DNA of 64,000 bases, taken from contig NZ_CP065193.1 of assembly GCF_018831625.1 (NCBI RefSeq), forward strand, positions 682,001 to 746,000. Reading direction: 5' to 3'. Below, piece after piece: positions 52,313 to 63,318 of the stretch. The notes under the pieces were generated by a model that did not search any database, was not told the origin of the DNA, and saw nothing but the letters and a program-made list of their open reading frames with translations. Positions within the stretch are counted from its first letter, which is position 1, and every line of letters begins with the position of its first letter. Source of the stretch: Spiroplasma endosymbiont of 'Nebria riversi' (GTDB taxonomy: Bacteria; Bacillota_I; Bacilli_A; Mycoplasmatales; Nriv7). The translations under genes and the position numbers were made by a program.

Positions 52313-53131
52313 TTATTGTTTGAAGTCGTTAATTAACTTTTCTAAGTTATCAACAGCAGTTTCTAATTCAATTTTAACGGCTTTACCAGTATCAATCGCT
52401 ATTTGTAAAGCATCTAAAGCCTCATTAGCATCCTTAATTTCTTGCTTATTTGTTTCATTTTCAGTATTAAGCTTAGTTTTTTCTTTAATTATTCTTTCAA
52501 ACTCAGCTTTAATATGATCAACTTGTTCTTCGAATTTCGCTTCTTCTTTTACTTTTTTAAGTTTTTTTAAACTACCTTCTTTACCAAAAGTAGCAACTAA
52601 ATCAGTAATTAACTTAACTTGTTTTGTATATATTTTAATTTGGTCATTTAATTTAGTAATTTTTTCATCCTTCTCAGCTAATTTATCATTTAAAGCTTTT
52701 TCTTTTCTAACTCGGTAGTCTTCAAGAGCCTTAACATAACTTAAAGCACTAGTTTTTTGACTTTCAAATTCAGCTAACTCTTTAATTACAACAACTGTAT
52801 CATTTTATTTAATCGCATCATATTGTATTTTAAATTCTAGTAATAATGTATCATTATTTTCTCCAATAGTTATAATATTAATTAGGTTATCAATCTTACC
52901 TTTTACTGCTTTAAATGCTTGTTTTTGTACATCATATTAAGTTTCAAAAGTTTTAATTCTTGTCTTTAAAGTATTAACAAAACTTGTTCTAAGCTGTTCA
53001 ATTGCTTCTTGACTTGTGATTTTATCAAAAGTAACTGTCCCTGTTGAACAAGCAACTAAACCGATTGTCGCTGTTCCTAAACATAATGTAATACTAGTTA
53101 AAGCCATTAATAAACGATTTGTTCCATTCAT
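52313..53131 (-). pseudogene. Coiled-coil lipoprotein, two nonsense codons
   Basis: The 273-codon frame opens with the lipoprotein signal MNGTNRLLMALTSITLCLGTATIGLVAC. A helical Lys/Glu-rich coiled coil runs through most of the length (DKLAEKDEKITKLNDQIKIYTKQVKLI), ending LEKLINDFKQ. TAA after KTFET (about 52937) and after YDAIK (about 52807). No indels. It is 11 nt upstream of its paralogue at 51738-52301 and probably formed an operon with it. Confidence 0.75.
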
Positions 53132-53262
53132 ATTAATATTTTTCCCTCTTTTTTTAATAATTTGTTCAGTATAAACTGAAACTTTCTTTTCCTATTTTAT
53201 ACCTTTAGCTCGTTAATATATACATTAAAAATAGGAAAATGTCAACATTTCTGCTTCTGAGG

Positions 53263-54108
53263 CTACTCTTGATGATAGACTTGATATACAAGACTTTTAG
53301 GAAGATTTCGCATGTTTGCTACTTCCTTAATTGCTTGTTTAATAGTAATATTTTGCTTTTTAGCTACTAAGATAATGTGGTCTTTAATAGTTAAAGAACG
53401 ATAATCAACCACCACCTCATATCCTTTAACAATTAACACAAATTCACCCTTTAATGAAGTTAAATCAAGGTTAATAATATCATTTAATGGCATTCGATAA
53501 ATAGTTTCATACATCTTTGTTAACTCTCTTGCTAAACAAACATCGCGATTACCTAAAATTTCTTTCATTGCCCTTAATGTTTTTTCTAAATGATACACGC
53601 CAACATAAAAAATTAACGATTCAGAACGATATTTTAATTGTTCAACTTGTTGTTTAAGTTTTTCTACTTTGCGGTCTAAAAAACCTCAAAAAGAAAACGG
53701 ATATGGTGGTAATCCCGAACAAACTAAAGCATTTAATAACGCACTAGAACCACTAATACTAACAACATTATATTCCTTAGCAATTACTGCTTGGACTAAT
53801 TGATATCCGGGATCCGATATTAATGGATAGCCAGCATCACTTAGCAAAGCAACTGATTGATTATTATTTAAAAATTGTAATACTAAATCAATTCGTTCTT
53901 TTTCATTATGTTGATGTAACGAAATAAGTTTTTTCTTAATATTAAAATGTTGTAATATTTTCTTACTTACTCTTGTGTCTTCACAAAAAATTACAACAAC
54001 CAATTGTAAAGTTTCTGCAATCCGACTATTTAACTCTTTTAAATTGCCAATTGGTGTTGCTACTAAATATAGTGATGACTGCTCATTACGAAAACTTTTC
54101 TGAATCAT
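53263..54108 (-). CDS. rsmI: 16S rRNA (cytidine-1402-2'-O)-methyltransferase
   Basis: 281 aa, normal length. Tetrapyrrole-methylase fold: YLVATPIGNLKELNSRI at the N-terminus, FCEDTRVSKKIL, ISLHQHNEKERI, VALLSDAGYPLISDPGYQLV (SAM site) and VVSISGSSALLNALVCSGLPPYPFSFWGFL, with TGA=Trp. It methylates the ribose of C1402 in the decoding centre. 12 nt separate it from the purB stop upstream on the same strand. Intact. Confidence 0.95.
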
Positions 54109-54120
54109 TATTATCTTACC

Positions 54121-55419
54121 CTATTCTCTTTTAGGAAAAACCCGTTCATAAATAATATTAACATTACGAACAAAATAATTAATATCAAAACATTTTTCTA
54201 ATTGCTTATCATCTAAATATTTAGAAATTTTATATTCTTTAACAACTTCCTTAAAATCTCGTTTTTCTTTTAAACTAGCGAAAGTACACTCTTGTAAAAA
54301 ATCATAAATTTCTTCACGAGAAAATTGGGTTTTCTTAATAATTTCTAATAATAATCTTTGACTAAAAAAAGTATTAAATGTTTTTTCAATATTTAAAGCA
54401 ATATTTTTTTCATTAACTTCTAAAAGATTAAGAATCGCATTCATCCGCTTTAAAATAAAATGTAATAATGAAAATGTTCCACTAATAATTATTCTTTCAT
54501 TAGAACTATGCGAAATATCTCTTTCATTTCATAACAAATTATTTTCATAAGCAACAACACTATTAGCACGAATCAGACGCGCTAACCCACAAATATTTTC
54601 GCTCCCAATTGGATTTTGTTTATGAGGCATCGCACTAGAACCTTTTTGGTTTAATAAAAATCCTTCGCGAATTTCATCAACTTCACTTCGATGACTATGA
54701 CGAATTTCAAGAGCAATTTTTTCTAATGTGGAAGCAATATTTGCAAAAACACTAAAAAGAAACGCATGCCGATCTCTTTGGGTTACTTGTGTTGAAATAT
54801 TATCAACCCCTAATTCTAACTCTTGTCTGACAAAATCCTCCACAACTGGTTCAACATTCGCATAATTACCAACCGCACCAGAAATTTTAATAACTTCAAT
54901 TTGCTTACGCGCTAACAAAAATCTTTCCACTTGCCGATTAATTTCTTCATACCATAAAACAAATTTTAAACCAAAAGAATTCGGTTCGGCAAATATGCCG
55001 TGTGTTCTGCCAATACAAATTAAATTCCGATATTTTAACGCTTTTAGTTTTAAATTATCTAATAATTTTTGCAGTTCTTTAGCAATAACATCGTTTGCTT
55101 GCTTAATTAAATAATTTTGGGCGGTATCAACAACATCAGTTGAAGTTAATCCTAAATGAATTCAGCGTTTTTCATTTTCTAAACTATGTGATAACATTCT
55201 TGTAAAAGCAACCATATCATGTTGTGTTTGCTTTTCTAAACTATTCATTAATTTTAAATCAACTTTAACTTTTTTCAATTTTTTTAAATCAGATTTATCA
55301 ATTAATCCTAAATTGCCTCAGGCATCACACACTAATAATTCTACTTTTAATCAAGTATCATATTTCTTTTCTTCGCTTCAAATCACTTTCATTTCTTTTG
55401 TTTGATAACGCTTAATCAT
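54121..55419 (-). CDS. purB: Adenylosuccinate lyase
   Basis: 432 aa. Fumarase/aspartase superfamily. HDMVAFTRMLSHSL and HLGLTSTDVVDTAQN hold catalytic His residues, RTHGIFAEPNSFG holds the general acid His, and GSSAMPHKQNPIGSEN near residue 260 is the signature loop. TGA-Trp at several positions. It converts adenylosuccinate to AMP plus fumarate. purA lies 600 bp upstream on the same strand, so the IMP-to-AMP branch is complete here. Start MIKRYQTKEMKVIWSEEKKYD with RBS AGGAGG. Confidence 0.95.
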
Positions 55420-55446
55420 CTTTATTCCTCCTTTATGGAAATAGAT

Positions 55447-55995
55447 TTATAAAATTACTAACTGCTTTGTAATCATTTCTTTAATATTATCATTAGTTAA
55501 TATTGCGACTAGTTGTAAAGCAAACTTAATTGCAACACCAGCTGATGATGCCGTAATAATATGACCATCAATAACAACCGCTTCACTGCTAATAATTTTA
55601 GCAGTTTCTAAACCATTGAAAAACTCAGGATAAACACTAATATTCTTATTATTAGCAATGCCTAACAATCCTAAAATTTGCGGGGCAGCACAAATCGCAG
55701 CAATAAATTTATTTTGTTCATTAAATGTTTTTAATAAGTTCATTAAATGTTCATTTTTTTGTAAATTATTAACACCCGTCGCTCCACCAGGTAAAATTAA
55801 CATCGCATAATCATTAGGCATTTGACTAAAATAATAATCACTTTTAATAGTAATATTATTAGCACCCACAATAAAATCTTTATTTTCACTACTAATAATA
55901 TCAATATTAATTTTTGCTCTTCGTAAAATATCAATAACAGTTATTGCTTCAATTTCTTCATAACCAGTTGCTAAAAAAATTGCTACTGTTGCCAT
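55447..55995 (-). CDS. DJ-1/PfpI family protein
   Basis: 182 aa, single domain. FLATGYEEIEAITVIDILRRA (Glu near residue 14), MLILPGGATGVNNL and the nucleophile elbow FIAAICAAPQILGLLGI with Cys102 match the DJ-1/ThiJ subfamily, as do ITASSAGVAIKFALQLV and the C-terminal helix. DJ-1-like proteins act as deglycases or redox chaperones; the exact activity is not settled. It sits between purA and purB on the same strand, with 20-28 nt spacers, probably co-transcribed. Confidence 0.9.
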   Translation of the reverse strand: MATVAIFLATGYEEIEAITVIDILRRAKINIDIISSENKDFIVGANNITIKSDYYFSQMPNDYAMLILPGGATGVNNLQKNEHLMNLLKTFNEQNKFIAAICAAPQILGLLGIANNKNISVYPEFFNGLETAKIISSEAVVIDGHIITASSAGVAIKFALQLVAILTNDNIKEMITKQLVIL

Positions 55996-56015
55996 TAATT
56001 AAAACCTCTTTTTTC

Positions 56016-57302
56016 TTAAAATATTTCAGTTAATAAAATTGTTTGTTCGCGATCTGGACCAACAGAAAACAATGCTAATGGTAAATTAACTAATTTACTA
56101 ATTGTTTGTAAATAAATTTTAGCATTTTCAGGTAACTCTGCTCACGATTTTACTTTTGTAATATCCGCTTCTCAACCAGCTAATTCCATATAAACTGGTT
56201 GACATTTTTCATACTCTTCAATATCGGCGGGAATATAATTAATTTTTTCACCCTTATAAATATAAGCAACACATAATTTTAATAATTTAATATTGCTTAA
56301 AACATCTAAAAGCATAATTGCTAATGATGTAAACCCATTAACACGACTTGCATGTTGTAAAACAACAATATCTAATCAACCAATCCGGCGTGGTCGTAAT
56401 GATACCGTACCATATTCTTTACCAACTTCTCTAATTGTATGGGCCATTTCAGCATTCATCTCTGTAATTAATACACCACTACCAACACGAGTATTATATG
56501 GTTTACTAATTGCTAATATATTATTAACCATTCACGGAGCAATTCCTGCCCCAACAGCAATTGATGATGCTGAGGGATTAGAACTAGTAACAAAAGGATA
56601 TGTTCCGTGGTCAATATCTAGCATTACCCCTTGGGCGCCTTCAAATAATACTTTTTGATTTGCTTTAATTAAATTATTTAATAATAATGAAGTATCACAA
56701 ACATATTGTTTAATTACCGCATATCACTCTTGACATTGTTTTAATAAATCATCTACTATAATATGCAAATTATCTTGATATATTTGTTTTAAAATATCTT
56801 CTTTAATCGCAATAACATTTTCTAATTTTGCTTTTAATGTTAATGGATTTTCTAAATCACAAATTCTAATGCCTACTCTTGCGATTTTATCTTCATATGT
56901 GGGCCCAATGCCTCTTTTAGTTGTCCCAATAATATTTTTTCGCTTTGCTTCTTGATATTCATCAATTTTTAAATGATATGGCATAATGATATGGGCACGA
57001 TTTGAAATTTTTAAATTACGACACAAAAAACCCTTATCTTGTAAGCTTTTAATTTCTATAATTAACTTTTCTAAATTAATAACACAACCATTAGCAATAA
57101 TATTAATTGCTTGCCCATTAAATATCCCTGACGGAACTAAATTTAACTTATATTTTTCATTATTAAAAACTATTGTATGACCAGCATTATCGCCACCAGC
57201 TCAGCGAACAATAATGGCACTATTTTGCGCAAAATAATCACTTATTTTGCCTTTTCCTTCATCACCTCATTGACTACCAATAATTGCTAATGTATTTCTC
57301 AT
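56016..57302 (-). CDS. purA: Adenylosuccinate synthetase
   Basis: 428 aa, typical length. The GTP-binding P-loop is [15 protein letters not shown] (catalytic Asp near residue 14). [13 protein letters not shown] provides the catalytic His, and [47 protein letters not shown] and RPRRIGWLD follow. TGA encodes Trp in the active-site segments. It makes adenylosuccinate from IMP, GTP and aspartate. First gene of the purA - DJ-1 - purB - rsmI run. Confidence 0.95.
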
Positions 57303-57353
57303 TTCATTACTTCCTTTAATTATTTTATTATTACTTCTATTTTACTACAAAAC

Positions 57354-57911
57354 TTAATTATAAATATTCATAACTCTTTCAAAATTAAAATCAACAACAA
57401 AATCATCAATAATATTTAAAACTTTATTAACAGTGTCGTCAATGATTGGTTGTTCCTTATTAGTAAATTTACCTAAAACCCAAGAACTAGTATCATAAGC
57501 ATTATCTTTACCAATACCAATTTTAATCCGTTTAATTTTATTACTATTTAAACTATTAATAACGCTATTAATACCGTTATGACCACCGCTACCACCGCTA
57601 TGCCGTAATTTTATAACTCCAAGTTGTAAATCAACATCATCATAAATAACAATGATATCGGATATTGCAATTTTAAAATAATTAGTTATTGATGAAACAC
57701 AATATCCTGATAAATTCATATATGTTAATGGTTTTAACAAAATAATACTTTCATTATTTTTAATCGTTTTACCATATTGACCATCCATTTTTTTACTATC
57801 TAACTTAATATTTCATTTTTTAACTAAAGCATCAATAATTTGAAAACCAATATTATGTCGCGTATGGACATATTTTTTATCAGGGTTTCCTAGACCTACA
57901 ATTAATTTCAT
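57354..57911 (-). CDS. pth: Peptidyl-tRNA hydrolase
   Basis: 185 aa. [26 protein letters not shown] holds the catalytic His and substrate Asn. [41 protein letters not shown] and KRIKIGIGK complete the family signature. It hydrolyses peptidyl-tRNA released prematurely from ribosomes. It lies 67 nt downstream of prs in the same direction. Intact. Confidence 0.95.
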
Positions 57912-57978
57912 TTTTTTAACCTTTCGAAAAAAATTCATTAAATAAACAAAACTCGCTAGAATGCGAGTTAATTAACTA

Positions 57979-58974
57979 TTACTCCTTTAAATTTGATAAT
58001 TTTTTTGAGTGAGTAGCATATATTTCTGACAATGATTCACAATTAATAGAAGCATTAATAATCTTCGCTAAAAAACCAGCAATAGAAATTATTTTTAAAC
58101 CAGTAAATTTTTTTGCTTCTAACAATTCAATTGAATTAGTAACAACAACTTCATTCACAATACCGCTAGCGACCGCATTTTTTAACCCTTCCACAGCGTT
58201 ACCACTAAATATTGGATGCGTGGCAGCAATATAAACAGTTTTGGCACCAGCATCTTTTAATGCTTTCGCTGCATTAACAATGGTACCACCCGTATCAATC
58301 ATATCATCAATAATAATACAGTTTTTATCTTTAATATCACCAAGCACAAATTCAACTTCACTAACATTAGGTTCATGGCGTTTTTTAACAACAACTGCTA
58401 ATTCGCCAGGTAAATAAGTTGTTAAATGTCGCGCTCGGGCAACACCACCATGATCTGGCGATACTACAACAACATTATTAAGTTTTTTTTCTAAAAAATA
58501 TTCCGCAAAATCATGACTTGATCGTAAATCATCAACAGGAATATCAAAAAAACCTTGAATTTGTGATGAATGAATGTCTACTAACATAATCCGATCAGCA
58601 CCAGCGCCAGTTAACATATTAGCTACTAATTTGGCAGTAATTGGTTGTCGCCCTTTTGCTTTCCGATCTTGTCGTGCATAACCAAAATATGGAATTACAA
58701 CATTAATTTTATTAGCTGATGCTCGTTTTAAAGCATCAATAAAAATTAATAATTGCATTAAATTTTCATTAACTGGAAATGATGTTGATTGAATTACATA
58801 AACATCTTTACCACGAACTGACATTAAAGATTCAACAGAAATTTCACCATCTGCAAAATTATTTACTTTTGCTTCCTGTAAAGGAACTTTAAGAATATTA
58901 CAAATTTCTTGTGCTAATTTTTTACTGGCATTCAATCCAAAAAAAGCAACATGCTCATAACTATTATTCGCCAT
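57979..58974 (-). CDS. prs: Ribose-phosphate pyrophosphokinase
   Basis: 331 aa. VAFFGLNASKKLAQEIC, VEVIQSTSFPVNENLMQLLIFIDAL, VIPYFGYARQDRKAKGRQPITAKL (ATP/ribose-5-P), IMLVDIHSSQIQGFF and the PRPP loop CIIIDDMIDTGGTIVNAA. It makes PRPP for purine and pyrimidine salvage and for the purA/purB route. Its start (58974) overlaps the rsmA stop by 11 nt, indicating translational coupling. RBS GAGGAGG. Confidence 0.96.
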   Translation of the reverse strand: MANNSYEHVAFFGLNASKKLAQEICNILKVPLQEAKVNNFADGEISVESLMSVRGKDVYVIQSTSFPVNENLMQLLIFIDALKRASANKINVVIPYFGYARQDRKAKGRQPITAKLVANMLTGAGADRIMLVDIHSSQIQGFFDIPVDDLRSSHDFAEYFLEKKLNNVVVVSPDHGGVARARHLTTYLPGELAVVVKKRHEPNVSEVEFVLGDIKDKNCIIIDDMIDTGGTIVNAAKALKDAGAKTVYIAATHPIFSGNAVEGLKNAVASGIVNEVVVTNSIELLEAKKFTGLKIISIAGFLAKIINASINCESLSEIYATHSKKLSNLKE

Positions 58975-59833
58975 TAAATGACCTCCTCGTTAATATTATA
59001 TTACCATTATCTTTAATAAAATGGTATAAATTGATAAACTGTTCAATTGTTAACTGCTCGCTTCTAATGGTTAAAGGTAAATTTAATTTTAAAATTAATG
59101 ATTCAGAAATTTGTTTATGATTAGTAATCAGATTTAAATTATTAAGTAAAGTTTTTCTTTTCATAGCAAATAATTTACGAACAAAATCATTAAATTCTCT
59201 TTCATTATCAACTTGATAATTTTTTTGTAAAGCAAAATGAACAATTCAACTATCAACACTAGGTTCAGGAAAAAAATTATGACGACTTACTTTTAAAGTA
59301 ATATTCACTTTACTATAATACTGACAAATTACACTTAAATTACTATATGCTTTATTATTTGGTAAACTAGTAATTCTTTGAGCTACTTCCTTTTGCATCA
59401 TTAATGTAAAACTCGTAAAATATTGAACATTATCTAATAATTTAAATAAAATTGGTGAAGTTAAATAATATGGTAAATTAGCAACAATATGAATTCGTTT
59501 AATATTAACAAAATGTTCTTTAATTAATAATGGTAAATTAACATTTAAAAAATCATCATTAATAAGTTTAAAATTTGCTTCATTTTTAAATTGTTCATTT
59601 AAAATTGGAATTAATTTTTTATCAATTTCAATGCTAACTACTTTTTGTGCCTTTTTTAAAAGACTAACTGTCATTATTCCTAATCCGGTTCCAATTTCTA
59701 AAATGCCATCAGTATTCTCGCATCTAAAACTATTCGTAATTTGATTAACTATTTGTTCATTATTTAAAAAGTTCTGTCCTCATTTTTTCATCGGATGTAA
59801 ATTATATTTTAAAAGTACTGCTTGTGGTTTCAT
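58964..59833 (-). CDS. rsmA: 16S rRNA (adenine-1518/1519-N6)-dimethyltransferase
   Basis: 289 aa. KKWGQNFLNNEQIVNQI, ILEIGTGLGIMTVSLL (SAM site), VSIEIDKKLIPIL and VANLPYYLTSPILFKLL (the NLPY catalytic motif), MMQKEVAQRI, RHNFFPEPSVDSW and the C-terminal KRKTLLNNL. Known as KsgA; loss gives kasugamycin resistance in other bacteria. Frame open with TGA=Trp. Overlaps prs by 11 nt. Confidence 0.95.
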
Positions 59834-59913
59834 TTTCAAATCCTATAATAGTTTTTTATATTATATAATTATAACATAGTAAATAAAATATTATTAAATT
59901 TTTAATAAAAATT

Positions 59914-60069
59914 GGCCGCGTTTAGTTTTCTTGGGTATTGTTTTGAAGAAGTAAAACAATCAGCTAATTATATTATTTAATTACTAAACTAACCCTGCCT
60001 TTCCTATTATTTTCATTTTTATTCATTACCATTCTGTCATATTATTGAATTTTTACACAATAAAAATTA
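59914..60069 (-). mobile_element. Solo ISLre2 terminus, fragment 1
   Basis: 156 bp starting GGCCGCGTTTAG, matching 5391-5545. It ends at the left edge of IS copy H, with no transposase sequence beyond. Confidence 0.8.
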
Positions 60070-61215
60070 TTTTAATTTTGTAGAAAAATCTTGATATTTA
60101 TTGAATACACCTAATTTTAGGTATATTTTTAATATGATAGAGGTGGATAATAATTATGGAAAAAATAATTCAAGAACTAGTAAATACTTTAACAGATGAT
60201 CAATTTTTAGAATTTTATGAAAAAGTCAAAAAACAAGCAGAATTAATAAAAAAACAAAAACGTTTAAATGAAATTGATCAAAAATTTAGAGCACAAGGTA
60301 TTAAACGCCCTAAATGTGAATCTTACCATCGCGTTAAAAATGGACATAATTCAGAAGGAAAACAAAAATATTTATGTAAAAATTGCCGTGCAAGTTTTGA
60401 CGCTTTTTGTAATCATTTTATTTATTGAAGTCATTTAAATTATGAACAATTAAATTTATTGATTCAAATTTCATTGCCGGGGCAATCTAGTAAAATAATT
60501 TCTCGTTTTATTAAAACTACATTAAAAACGGCTTGATATAATCGTCAAAAATTAATGAAATAAAAACAATTATAAAATACCCAATTAAAATTTAAAAAAT
60601 TATCTGGTAAAATACACATCGATGAAACATTTATTAAAGAAATTCATAAAGGAAATTTCAAACATAAAACTGATCCACGAAGAATTCGCCTTGATCCATT
60701 CGCAACTAATACTAAATGTTGTATTCAAATGGCAGTTGATAATAATAACAATATTTATGTTAAATCCACAAACACCAAACGTTTACAAAAACAATGAGTT
60801 ATTGAAAATATGAACAAAGAATTAATTAACCAAAATTCAATTATTACTTCTGATATGCAAAAATTATATTTTTTAGTAGCAAAACAAACAAATTCTACTT
60901 TATGTTTAACTAAAACAACAATTAATCCTGAAGCTAGTTATCGTAACTTAAATAAAATCATTAAATTACAATCTAGTCTTAAAGAAGCCTTAATTCATTA
61001 TCATGGCTTAGGTTTTACTAATATTCAAAATTATTTAAATCTCTGAAAATGAAAATACCAACATAAGGGTTTAACTCCAAACCAACAAACAGCGGTATTA
61101 TATTTTAATGTATAAAAAATTAAAGTAAAAATAGTAATTTTACATAAAAGCCTTTTAAAATTATCAAGTTGATGATTTTTTTTTATTTTATCAAGAGTTT
61201 TCTACAAAATTAAAA
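60070..61215 (+). mobile_element. IS1/IS1595-like insertion sequence, copy H
   Basis: Inverted repeats at 60070-60096 and 61189-61215; 1,146 bp. The right end carries TCTACAAA rather than TCGACAAA. It abuts a 3' IS fragment (copy I) on the right. Confidence 0.9.
60156..61115 (+). pseudogene. Transposase of IS copy H, nonsense codons shared with copy F
   Basis: Same TAA pair in the MKSKQLENTQ segment (60559 and 60574) and the same KIHIDETF and LPGQSSK changes as copy F. In addition Cys to Arg twice in the zinc ribbon segment (IKRPKC and YHRVKN), so the ribbon is lost. Confidence 0.9.
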
Positions 61216-61542
61216 ACAAATTATACTTTATGTGTAACTAAAACAACAATTAATCCTGAAGCTAGTTATCGTAACTTAAATAAAATCAGTAAATTACAAT
61301 CTAGTTTTAAAGAAGCCTTAATTCATTATCATGGTTTAGTTTTTACTAATATTAAAAATTATTTAAATCTCTGAAAATGAAAATACCAACATAAGGGTTT
61401 AACTCCAAACCAACAAACAGCGGTATTATATTTTAATGTATAAAAAATTAAAGTAAAAATATTAATTTTATATAAAAGCCTTTTAAAATTATCAAGTTGA
61501 TGATTTTTTTTATTTTATCAAGAGTTTTCGACAAAATTAAAA
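61216..61542 (+). mobile_element. IS1/IS1595-like element, copy I (3' fragment)
   Basis: Starts within the TNSTLCVTKTT codons and runs through the transposase C-terminus (LTPNQQTAVLYFNV, TAA) to the right inverted repeat at 61516-61542. Copy H is joined to its truncated left side, consistent with one IS inserting into, or recombining with, another. tsaB ends 14 bp beyond. Confidence 0.85.
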
Positions 61543-61555
61543 CAAAATTTTATTT

Positions 61556-62143
61556 TTATTCATAATGCTTTTTAAGTTGTAATTCCTTTAAATATAATGG
61601 TTCTAAATCATCAACATTAGTTACTTTTTTACATAAATGTTTAATTTGTAAAAAATTTTCTACTACATCAACCCGATGATAACCTTCAATTAACTTAAAA
61701 TTTTTTCATTCTTTTTTCAATAATAATAAATTATTTCTTGTAACCACTTGTTCCAAAACCATCGGATTAAAATTATCATAAACCGCAACAAAAAATTGAT
61801 CAGTTTTAGCATTAATAACACTAATCGCCTGCTTGTTACCAACTTGCAATAATAAACTATTCGTAACAAAAACTTGCAAGGTCTCATTAACAGCTTTCAT
61901 TGTTTTCGCAATTGTAATCCCCACCCGAATTCCAGTATAACTTCCCGGACCAACAGTTAAATATAAACTATCAATATCAAATCAACTTAATTTATGATTA
62001 GTTAACATTTCATCTATTAAAATTGTTGCCTTCTCAGTGTGTTTTTGATGATTTCAAATTTGTAAACTATCTAATAAACCACGATCATCTTGTAAAATAA
62101 TTACTAAATATCCATTTGTTGTATCTAAAAATAATGTTTTCAT
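61556..62143 (-). CDS. tsaB: tRNA threonylcarbamoyladenosine biosynthesis protein TsaB
   Basis: 195 aa. Actin-like fold start MKTLFLDTTNGYLVIIL, HTEKATILIDEML and the family signature LYLTVGPGSYTGIRVGITIAKTM. The C-terminal half is more divergent. With TsaD/TsaE/TsaC it makes the t6A37 modification on ANN-reading tRNAs. The ATG overlaps the coaX stop (TAATG). TGA=Trp. The 3' end is preserved although IS copy I ends 14 bp beyond its stop. Confidence 0.92.
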
Positions 62144-62891
62144 TATTCCTCGCCTTCATTTAATGTTCATAAAATATTTAAACCAGTAAAAATTAAATCA
62201 TTAATAAATTGATAATCTTGCAAAATATCTTTAACAAAAAAATAATTACCACCTAATATTATTACTACTGAATCTTTTAATTGTTTTTGATAAATTTCCA
62301 CAATACCTTTAATTGCCATCGCATGACCACAAATAATACCAACGCTTAAACAATCTTTAGTATTCTTGGCAATCATTTCTGGTGGCAAAAATCAAGGATC
62401 TTTTTTTAATAAAGCTGCTTTTTCAATTAAAGCTTCACCACTTGTTAGTAATCCTGGCAATATTGCACCACCAATAAACTAATTATCTTTAATACACGAA
62501 ATTGTTGCTGCTGTCCCCATATCAATAATAATTATATTACGATTTGGATAAACACTAACAGCCCCTGCCGCCGCCGCTATTAAATCAGCGCCCAAAGTAA
62601 TAACATCATCTAAAATAAATTTAAAATTTTTTTTAACACACTATCAACAAGTAAATAATTCCAACAATATTTTTCAACTAATAATTCAATTACCGAATTA
62701 AATTGCGGTTTAACACCACTAACAATACATCGTTGAATTTTTAATAAAAATGGTTCAAGAAATTCTTCCATACAAGATAATAATTTATCAACATTAATAT
62801 TACTAGATAATTGCTCATAAAATACTTTTTGATTTTCTTGATAAACACCTAAATGAATTAAACTATTACCAATATCAACTAATAACTTCAT
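62143..62891 (-). pseudogene. coaX: Type III pantothenate kinase, frameshifted and with a nonsense codon
   Basis: MKLLVDIGNSLIHLGVY (phosphate-1), CIVSGVKPQFNSVIELL, then a frame change in an A8 run (about 62628) to FILDDVITLGADLIAAAAGA, IIIIDMGTAATISCI (phosphate-2) and, after TAA at about 62480, FIGGAILPGLLTSGEALIEKAALL and the C-terminus. 749 bp from start to stop confirms the indel. CoaX does the first step of CoA synthesis from pantothenate. Loss would require a second kinase or import of later precursors. Overlaps the tsaB start. Confidence 0.88.
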
Positions 62892-62906
62892 AAATATCCT
62901 CCTTTG

Positions 62907-63160
62907 CTAACCTATTTTATTAATAACCTTAACAATTGGTAAAATAATTAAAGTTGTAATCATAAGTTCTGGTAAATAATTTGTTGCTAATGCTAATCAA
63001 ATAATATATTGCAACACATTAAGATTAGGAAAAAACGCAGCTCCTAAAAAATAAATCATTGCTAAAAGGGCGTATAACAAAGATGTAGAGAATGAAAAAG
63101 ACTTTTTTTCATTCAATTGTAAATTTATTATACATTTATTAATCAAAACTGCAAAAAACT
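62907..63160 (-). pseudogene. C-terminal fragment of a membrane protein
   Basis: About 83 codons: FAVLINKCIINLQLNEKKSF, then two hydrophobic spans (LLYALLAMIYFLGAAFFPNL and LPELMITTLIILPIVKVI) ending INKIG, TAG. Its 5' part is replaced by the ISLre2 terminus at 63161. The second half resembles ECF-type S components (LP.LMI..LIILPIV); this is a weak inference. It lies 15 bp upstream of coaX on the same strand. Confidence 0.55.
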
Positions 63161-63318
63161 GGTCGCGTTTATTTTTCTTAGGTATTGTTTTGAAGAAGTA
63201 AAACAATCAGCTAATTATATTATTTAATTACTAAACTAACCCTACCTTTCTTGTTATTGTCGTTTTTATTCGTTACCATTTTATCATATTATTGAATTTT
63301 TACACAATGAAAAATTTT
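63161..63318 (-). mobile_element. Solo ISLre2 terminus, fragment 2
   Basis: 158 bp, GGTCGCGTTTAT at one end and matching 5391-5548. As in fragment 1, it is cut by an IS1595-like left end at the same internal position. Confidence 0.8.
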
